Origin: Mesomycoplasma ovipneumoniae
Lineage (GTDB): Bacteria; Bacillota_I; Bacilli_A; Mycoplasmatales; Metamycoplasmataceae
Length of the DNA stretch: 64,000 bases
Direction: 5' to 3'
NCBI RefSeq assembly: GCF_035918255.1
Contig: NZ_CP142136.1
Location: 186,001-250,000, forward strand
Shown in pieces: positions 57,523-64,000 of this stretch (its first letter is position 1; each line of letters opens with the position of its first letter). The notes under the pieces were generated by a model. The model saw only the letters and a list, made by a program, of their open reading frames with translations. It was not told the origin of the DNA and ran no database searches. The translations under genes were made by a program, and so were the position numbers.

Positions 57523-57782
57523 TATGATTTTTGTTAGCGTTTTAACTAAAAAAGGTAGTTTAAATATTTTATAATTTTGCTTTTTAAGTTAAAATTTTAG
57601 CTTTTTTTAGTTTGCTTTATTTGATTAATAAGTAGATTTTTCTTTCGCAAGTGTTAGTTTAAAATTTAGTGTTTTTGCCTTGATAGTTATTTTTCCTGAG
57701 TTTGCTAGAAAAGTTAAAAAAGCGTCTAAAATAATAAACTAGGACAGTTTTTTAAGATTATCTATCAAACTGGAAACTCGGG

Positions 57783-57875
57783 ATTTTAGTCTAATTTTTA
57801 TAGAAGTTAAAAAAAATAAATAAAATACCAGTATTTTCTGGTATAATATTTAATATTTGAAAAATGGGGTAAATA
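57783..57875. repeat. Right target-site duplication of the outer element
   Basis: 93-base partner of 55053-55148. Here the hairpin is reduced to seven pairs (ATACCAG with CTGGTAT) and its 3' arm reads TGGTATAAT, an extended -10 box for asnS, whereas the left copy reads TGGTATTTT. Confidence 0.75.
57842..57847 (+). promoter_or_regulatory. -10 promoter of asnS
   Basis: TATAAT with an upstream TG and one base between, 31 bases before the asnS ATG. It overlaps the right arm of the duplicated terminator hairpin. Confidence 0.6.
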
Positions 57876-57877
57876 AA

Positions 57878-59227
57878 ATGTCGGTATCAATTAATGAAAT
57901 TTTTATACATCCTGAGTTGTATGATCAGAAGAAAATTACAGTTCAAGGTTGAATTACAAATATTCGCGGTAATCTAAAAATAATGTTCGTCGAACTAAAT
58001 GATGGTTCGTCATTTAAAAATTTACAATGTGTCCTTAAGAGTGATAATATTGACTTTACAAAAGTAGAAAATTTAGCAATTGGTGAAGCTATTGAGATTA
58101 GTGGTGTTTTTTCAAGCACTCCTGAACGCCAACAAAATGGTGAGGTTTTAGTTGAGGATTTAGAGGCCAAAGGTCGTAATTATAACAATAATTTTCCGAT
58201 TCAAAATCAAGAAATTTCCTTAGAAGTTCTTAGACAAATTCCACATTTTCGTCACCGAACTCGACTTTTTCGTGCGATAATGAGACTAAGATCTTCACTT
58301 TTTTATGAAATTCATAAATTTTTTCGTCGTCAAGGATTTGTTAATTTTTCAGCACCAATTTTAACCTCAAACGATGGTGAAGGTGCTGGTGAAACTTTTA
58401 TTGTTGACGATGAGCAAAAAGATTTTTTTAACAAAAAAACAACTTTAGGTGTTACAGGTCAACTTCATGCTGAAGCTTATGCTCTTGGTTTTAAAAAAGT
58501 CTACACTTTTGCCCCTACGTTTCGCGCTGAGCGATCAAATACTAGAAAACATGCTGCCGAATTTTGGATGATTGAACCTGAAGTAGCGTTTTTTGATCTT
58601 GAACAAATTATTGAATTAGCGACAAAATTACTTCAAAAAGTAATAAAATCTGTAATAATTCGCAACAAAGATGAATTTGCATTTCTAGAAAAAGTGGGTG
58701 ATAAAAACCTGCGCCGACGTTTAATTCAATTCTGTGATTCTCAAGTAGCACAAGTAACTTACGAACAAGCAATTAAATTACTTTCTGACCACAAAGATCA
58801 ATTTGAGGAAAAGAACCTGTTTTTTGGTGCCGATTTAAAAACTGAGCATGAACGGTTTTTATCTGAACAAATTTTTCGCGCCCCTGTTGTTGTAATTAAT
58901 TATCCAAAATCTCTAAAAGCATTTTACATGCACCAGAACGATGATGGCAAAACTGTCGCAGCCTTTGATCTTTTAGTTCCAGGAATTGGTGAGTTAATCG
59001 GTGGGTCTCAACGTGAAGTTCGTTATGAAAAACTACACGAGAGAATTACCGACTTGAACATGAAAGTTGAAGATTTCCAATGATACCTTGATTTGCGTAA
59101 ATTTGGTAACCCCGGCTCAAGTGGTTTTGGACTTGGTTTTGAAAGATTGCTAATGTTTGTTACTGGAATTGATAACATTCGTGATGTAATACCTTTCCCA
59201 AGAACGAATAAAAATATTTTAATGTAA
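57878..59227 (+). CDS. asnS: Asparaginyl-tRNA synthetase
   Basis: 449 residues, ATG at 57878, stop TAA at 59225-59227. N-terminal OB-fold anticodon domain ([22 protein letters not shown]), then the class II core with [25 protein letters not shown], the motif 2 segment [25 protein letters not shown] and motif 3 [15 protein letters not shown]. The EGAGE..F segment and overall pattern separate it from AspRS and LysRS. Its promoter lies in sequence duplicated by the outer element. Confidence 0.94.
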
Positions 59228-59237
59228 GAGGATAAAA

Positions 59238-59879
59238 TTGAAAATTGATTTTGTAAAAGCAAGTTTTTGAAGACGTTTATTTGCAGGATTAATTGATTTT
59301 GTATTTCTTTTTCTTACTTTTTTAATATTTTTCTACCTATTTTTGATATTAACTGAATGGTCAAAAATAAAATTTTATCTTTGAATTCTAAGTGTTTTTT
59401 TATTTGTAATTTTTTACCGCATTTTTTTAATTATTTTTTTAAAGCAAACAATTGGACTTTTTTTAACAAAAACTAAAGTTGTTTTTTTCGAAGAAAACCT
59501 TAATTTTTTAAAAAAATTCTGAATTTTACTAAAAAGGGAAGCATTTTTAAGTCTTAATTGAATATTTTCGCTTTTATTTTCCTCAATTATTTTAGATTTG
59601 AGTTTCGGAATTGATCTTAACTTTTTTCAAACTTTTCAAAATTCAAGCCAAAATTTAACTTTTTTTCAACAAGTTAGCTTAAGTTTTCCCGCTTTATTTT
59701 CAAAAATTAACTTTTTCTTCTTAATTGTAAATAACCTCTCAATTTTAGGTTCAAAAAAATTAACAATTATTGATTCTTTTTCTAAAACAACTATTTGCTT
59801 GAAACAAACGCCTATAAAAGCGGATTATTTAAGATCAATTCATGCAAATTTTAGTCCAATTCATTGGGAGGTTAATTAA
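59238..59879 (+). CDS. RDD-like membrane protein
   Basis: 213 residues starting with TTG at 59238 after AGAGGAT; no ATG is well placed. FWRRLFAGLIDFVFLFL near the start fits the RDD pattern (Arg and Asp in the first membrane helix), and there are about four hydrophobic segments. Function unknown; some RDD proteins act in ion exchange. Ten bases after asnS and two before the helicase, so co-transcribed with both. Confidence 0.65.
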
Positions 59880-59881
59880 TT

Positions 59882-62140
59882 ATGTCATCACAAAATATTC
59901 TTTCACAGCTAAATGACAAACAAAAAATCGCTGTTATTAGTAATAGCTCGCATCTGAGAATTGTTGCAGGTGCTGGAACAGGAAAAACAACTGTTCTAAC
60001 AAAAAAAATTGCCTATATTATTAATGAATCACTGGCATATCCCAATCGTATTTTGGCGCTAACTTTTACAAATAAAGCCGCCGAAGAAATGCGAACTCGT
60101 GTAGAAAAACTTGTTCATGAAAAGGCAAAAGATATACAAATTTTAACTTTTCACTCGCTTTGCAATTTGATTTTGCGAACTGAAGCAAAAAATATTGTTG
60201 AAATTGATGAAATTCAAATAGATGATTACCGTTTTAATATAATTGATGAGCAAGATCAGCGTAAAATTATAGAAAAACTTTTAGGTGCAAACCTTAAAAC
60301 ATCCGAGGACAAAGACGATAAAAAAATTACTGCATTTCAAGCGATTGAGTTTATTTCAAGAGCCAAAAATTTAGAGCAATCCCCAAGCCAAGCACTCAAG
60401 CTAGCAAATAATGAAGTTGAATTAATTAAGGCCAATGTTTATAAAAATTATATTGAAAAAACAAGGGAAAATAACATAATTGATTTTGACGATTTATTGC
60501 TTTATACTAAAATAGCATTTGAAAAAAATCCACAAATTGCCCAGCGTTGACAGAAAAAATTTGACTTTGTGCTTGTTGATGAATTTCAAGACACCTCGCT
60601 AATTCAGTATTCTATTTTAAAGTTTTTTATTAAGAACAATACAAAATTATTTGTTGTTGGTGATCCTGATCAGACTATTTATTCTTGAAGAGGCGCTGAT
60701 CCATCACTTATTCTTAATTTAGAAAATGACTATCCTGATTTACAAACAGTAATTCTTGACAAAAATTACCGCTCAACACAAAATATTCTTGATGCAGCTA
60801 ACCATTTAATTTCAAATAATAAAAACCGAATAAAAAAGAATTTAGTAGCTCACTCAACTGAAAAGATTGATATTCATTTTGAAGATCTTGGTAATGAAAG
60901 AGGCGCTGAAGTTGACTGAATTTATGAGACAGTCCAAAATTTAATTACAAAAAACAAAGTAAATTATCGAGACATTGCAATTTTAGCACGCTCAAATTTC
61001 TATTTTCGACAAATAATTGACAAACTTGATGCCCATAATATCCCTTATATAAAACACGGAAATTCTCCTCTTGCTGCAAAAAAAGAAGTTCGTGAAGCTA
61101 TTTATTTTTTAAAAGTCATTGAAAATTCTGACCCTTATGCTTTTGAACAAATTATTAATGTGCCGGCCAAAAAAATTGGTGCTATCACAATTAGTAAATT
61201 AAATGATTTAGCAGCTAAATTTGAACTTAATTTGTACGATTTTTTATTTAAATACTATTCAGGAAAAATCAATTTAAAAGAAGAACATGGTAAAATTCCG
61301 TTAACTATTGAAAATCAAGCCAAAATTAAAAATCTTTTTGAAAGAATAACCGCCGCAAGACGATTCAAGTCTGAAATTGAAGAAAAAAATCCGACAGTTT
61401 TTAAACTTTTTTCGCAAGTTCTTGACTCTTTTTTGAAAAAAATTAACTACTTTAGTTCAATAAAAGATCCTAAACAAGAATCTGACACAAAAGAACTTTT
61501 GGAAAAATACTATGAATCACTTGATAATTGGCAAATCCAAAATCCTAACAAAAAATTAGCCGATTACCTTGATTTTGCAGTTATTTCTCATTTTGAACAA
61601 ACCGAAACCCCAAATCGAATTAATTTATTAACAGTTCATTCTTCAAAAGGGCTTGAATTTGAGTATGTTTTTTTAGTTGGTATGAATCAAGGAGTTTTCC
61701 CTTCACAAAAAGTTCTTGACCAAAATCTTGAGAGTGAATACGAAGAAGAAAGAAGGCTAGCATTTGTTGCAGTAACAAGGGCAAAAAAAGTTTTATATAT
61801 AACAAACGGATTTCGTGGTACTTTTTATAATGATCATGGTCGTCGTTGAAAATCTAGTCAAAATTCAATTTCACCATTTATTAAAGAGATGAAAATTAAG
61901 GCTGAACAATTTTATCAGTTTCGTAAACTTGATGCAACTGGAAAGCTTAATTACCAAAAAACTGATTCAGAAAATGTTGAATTTGCCCCTGGAAATCATA
62001 TCGCTCATCTGAAATTTGGTAAAGGAATCATTTTGGAAGTGCGAGCTGACTCAATTTTGGTCAAATTTTTCGATATTCCTGGTGATAAAGGGATAAAAAC
62101 ACTTGTTAAAACTCATAAGTCCATTGAAAAAATTTCGTAA
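59882..62140 (+). CDS. UvrD/PcrA-type DNA helicase
   Basis: 752 residues, ATG at 59882. Superfamily 1A helicase motifs in order: Q-motif LNDKQKIAVI, Walker A VAGAGTGKTTVL, Ia LALTFTNKAAEEM, II VDEFQDTS, III GDPDQTIYSWRGAD, IV region LDKNYRSTQNIL, V LTVHSSKGLEFEYVFLVGM, VI EEERRLAFVAVTRAK. The C-terminal tail FGKGIILEVRADSILVKFF resembles the PcrA Tudor-like RNA-polymerase-binding domain. It serves in repair and in removing blocks to replication. Confidence 0.92.
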
Positions 62141-62142
62141 AA

Positions 62143-63570
62143 ATGTCTCCACAAATTCAAACTTATTTAATAGTTGCGCTAATTTTGCTAATTAGTATTT
62201 TTTTTGTTTGCTTTTTGATTATAGTGTTACTTTTTGCCAATAATAAAAAAACCAAAATTCTCCCTTTAATTCCTTTCACTTATGATTCTGATTTAAAAAG
62301 AATCCGTGTTAGCGATGTTTTTTCACTTCCTAGTTTGAAATATATTGTTGAAAACAACAATTTACTAACAGGACTTTGGGTGAGTCAATCTGATTTTATT
62401 TCGCTCCTTGAAGAACCATATCAAAAATTATTCCTTTCACGAATTGATAATTGAAAAAAAGGTTCAATCACAATTAAATTTCAAAAAAGATTTCTTTTTA
62501 ACAATAATTTTAAAGTTTTTTTCCAAGATAAATCAAAAAACGGTTTTGTTTTAGCCCAAATACAAAAATCAATTTTTGATATCGCTAAATACCAAAAAAC
62601 CTTTAAAAATCGACTAGTTGACAAACTAATTCTTGATTTTGCAACCCCAAGTTTTCTGGTAAGCTTTAGTTTTCCTTTTGAAATAACGGACGATTTTGCT
62701 AAAAATTTTTATATTTCTTACAACAAAATTCTCCCTTTTTTTGTTAAAATTTCTAATTTTTCCATTTTTTACTTTGAGAATATTTTGATTATGCAAATAT
62801 GTGCAAAATCACCTAAAATGCTGGAAAAAATTAGAAATTCATACAAAAATTTTGCAAAAGCCCATAATTTAGGTAATTTTTTGTCTTGAGTAATTATAAA
62901 TTTAGATACTCAAATAAATTATGACTGAAAAATAGAAATAAAAAAATTTTTTAACCAAATAACAGCGAAAAAAGCCTTATTTCTCGAAGTAAATTCAAGT
63001 AGTCCGCAGTTTAAGTCGATTATTGACACCAAAACACAAGTTCAGCAAATATTTAATATACAAAATCATTTTCTTGCGCATATTTATCAATTTGATAATA
63101 AAAACCCTGTTTATAGCGTCTTTGATTTAGACTTTCACAGGAACCAAAAAATCGATGAATTATTAAAATTTTTAACCCAAAATCCTTCATATGATCATTC
63201 GCAAAATATTTACAAAATTAATTATATAATCGCGCAAAAAATGCGTAATTATCCAATTGATTTTCAAAAATTAACATTTTTAATTGAAACAGAAATTAAT
63301 ATACCAGAAACAAATATTAGTCATATTCCTAATATTTGCTATCAAAAAATAGTTGATTCTAAGCTTTTTTATTATCTTGCAATTAATAAGCCACCTTTTT
63401 TATTTATTAAGAACCTTAATGATTTTACCGATTTTAGTGATGGAAATGATATAGTTGTTTCATCACTTGGCGAATATGCCCGTCGTGAAAAAGTAAAAGT
63501 TGTTTTTAAAAAGCAAGATATAACAAAATTTAACTTTGGTAATAAGAATTTTCCTCTCTATTATTGGTAA
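62143..63570 (+). CDS. Hypothetical protein with one N-terminal membrane segment
   Basis: 475 residues, ATG two bases after the helicase stop, stop TAA at 63568-63570. Residues about 8-32 form a single membrane helix, followed by a large Lys/Phe/Asn-rich cytoplasmic part. The ending IVVSSLGEYARREKVKVVFKKQ could be the last element of a nucleotide- or ligand-binding fold, but I recognise no catalytic motif. It sits between a helicase and ruvA in one transcript. Function unknown. Confidence 0.7.
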
Positions 63571-63673
63571 AAATAATAAAATTTGCTTCTTTTTCCTAAT
63601 TTTTTCCTTTTTTTGGCCAAAAATAGTTAAAAAATTAATTTAGGTTGCAACAAATTACTATAAGGGAGCAAAA

Positions 63674-64000
63674 ATGCAAATTTATCAATATGGAAAAATT
63701 GTCTCAAAAAATAAAAATTATTTAATTATTGAAAATCAAGGGAGTGGATATTTACTGTATGTTCCGCGGATTGACCGTTTTAATACCGATGAAAATAGAA
63801 AAATTTATCTTTACGAATATGAAAATGATTATTCAAAAATAACTTACGGATTTGCAAGCTTCCGTGAAAGAATTTTATTTGAAGATTTAATTTCAATTCA
63901 AGGAGTTGGTCCAAAAACTGCTATTTCTATCCTTAACAGCGGTTTGCAAAACGCAATTAATTTAATAGCCGCAAATGATTGGAAAGGTCTTTCAAAAATT
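63674..64000 (+). CDS. ruvA: Holliday junction helicase subunit RuvA (3' end outside window)
   Basis: First 109 codons, ATG at 63674 after AAGGGAGCA. The N-terminal OB-fold ([29 protein letters not shown]) is followed by a helix-hairpin-helix [19 protein letters not shown]. RuvA binds four-way junctions and loads RuvB, which is probably the next gene outside the window. Confidence 0.9.
   Translation, partial: MQIYQYGKIVSKNKNYLIIENQGSGYLLYVPRIDRFNTDENRKIYLYEYENDYSKITYGFASFRERILFEDLISIQGVGPKTAISILNSGLQNAINLIAANDWKGLSKI

Larger units (their letters stand above)
55149..57782 (+). mobile_element. Non-autonomous IS-related element, copy 3, interrupted by an IS
   Basis: Without the inserted IS and one copy of its target duplication this element is about 700 bp (55149-55195 plus 57130-57782). 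Left end CCTGAGTCTGACAGTTTGAT; right end, read on the minus strand, CCCGAGTTTCCAGTTTGAT. Both ends resemble those of the IS inside it, and the last ~80 bases also resemble the IS right end. In place of a transposase it carries an A18 tract, promoter, micro-ORF and hairpins, shared with copies 1 and 2. It is flanked by a ~93-97 bp direct repeat. Its RNA points at asnS. Confidence 0.7.

Overview
The window comes from a low-GC mollicute that reads TGA as tryptophan: almost every long gene contains in-frame TGA codons at conserved Trp positions, and stops are only TAA/TAG. A P97-type cilium adhesin, a PDxFFG-family surface protein, an IS1634-like insertion sequence and very AT-rich spacers point to the Mycoplasma (Mesomycoplasma) hyopneumoniae group (hyopneumoniae, flocculare, dispar, ovipneumoniae, conjunctivae). 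The exact species cannot be fixed from the sequence alone. Apparent breaks at TGA are not frameshifts; all coordinates below read through TGA.

Layout. 1-1889 (-): N-terminal two thirds of a P97-like adhesin, running off the left edge. 1890-2598: intergenic stretch holding copy 1 of a repeated structured element. 2599-12490 (-): gyrB, a LicA/choline-kinase-like protein, two tandemly duplicated membrane nuclease genes with remnants of the duplication between them, a 5'-3' exonuclease, and dnaE. 12595-13115: copy 2 of the element. 13135-17597 (-): the rimP-nusA-rnpM(ylxR)-infB-rbfA translation/transcription operon. 17898-19898 (+): a pullulanase-like GH13 protein lacking key catalytic residues. 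19991-22269 (-): NADH oxidase and rsmE. 22342-31979 (+): alaS, ruvX, a hypothetical gene, pth, tilS, ftsH, lysS and a Cof-type phosphatase, many overlapping. 32052-36543 (-): a complete sialic-acid uptake and breakdown operon (ROK kinase, nanA, sodium/solute symporter, nanE). 36882-39878 (-): mnmE and an ABC-F ATPase. 40045-55043 (+): a lipoprotein, a small leader ORF with terminator, then oppB-C-D-F, a 2031-residue PDxFFG/HExxH surface protein and the OppA lipoprotein. 55149-57782: copy 3 of the element, interrupted by a complete IS. 57878-64000 (+): asnS, an RDD-like membrane protein, a UvrD/PcrA helicase, a hypothetical membrane protein and the start of ruvA.

How it works together. The opp block looks like a surface nutrient system, in which a putative surface metalloprotease encoded between the transporter ATPase and the binding lipoprotein could feed peptides to the importer. 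The duplicated membrane nucleases would supply nucleotides, and the nan operon would supply carbon from host sialic acid. The adhesin would hold the cell to the ciliated epithelium.

The most unusual content is a family of three non-autonomous elements. Each has a promoter after a 16-18 A tract, a strong Shine-Dalgarno ahead of a 4-5 codon micro-ORF, and three conserved RNA hairpins. One stem shows a compensatory base change between copies. Copy 3 has IS-like ends, a ~93-97 bp target duplication and an IS nested within it.
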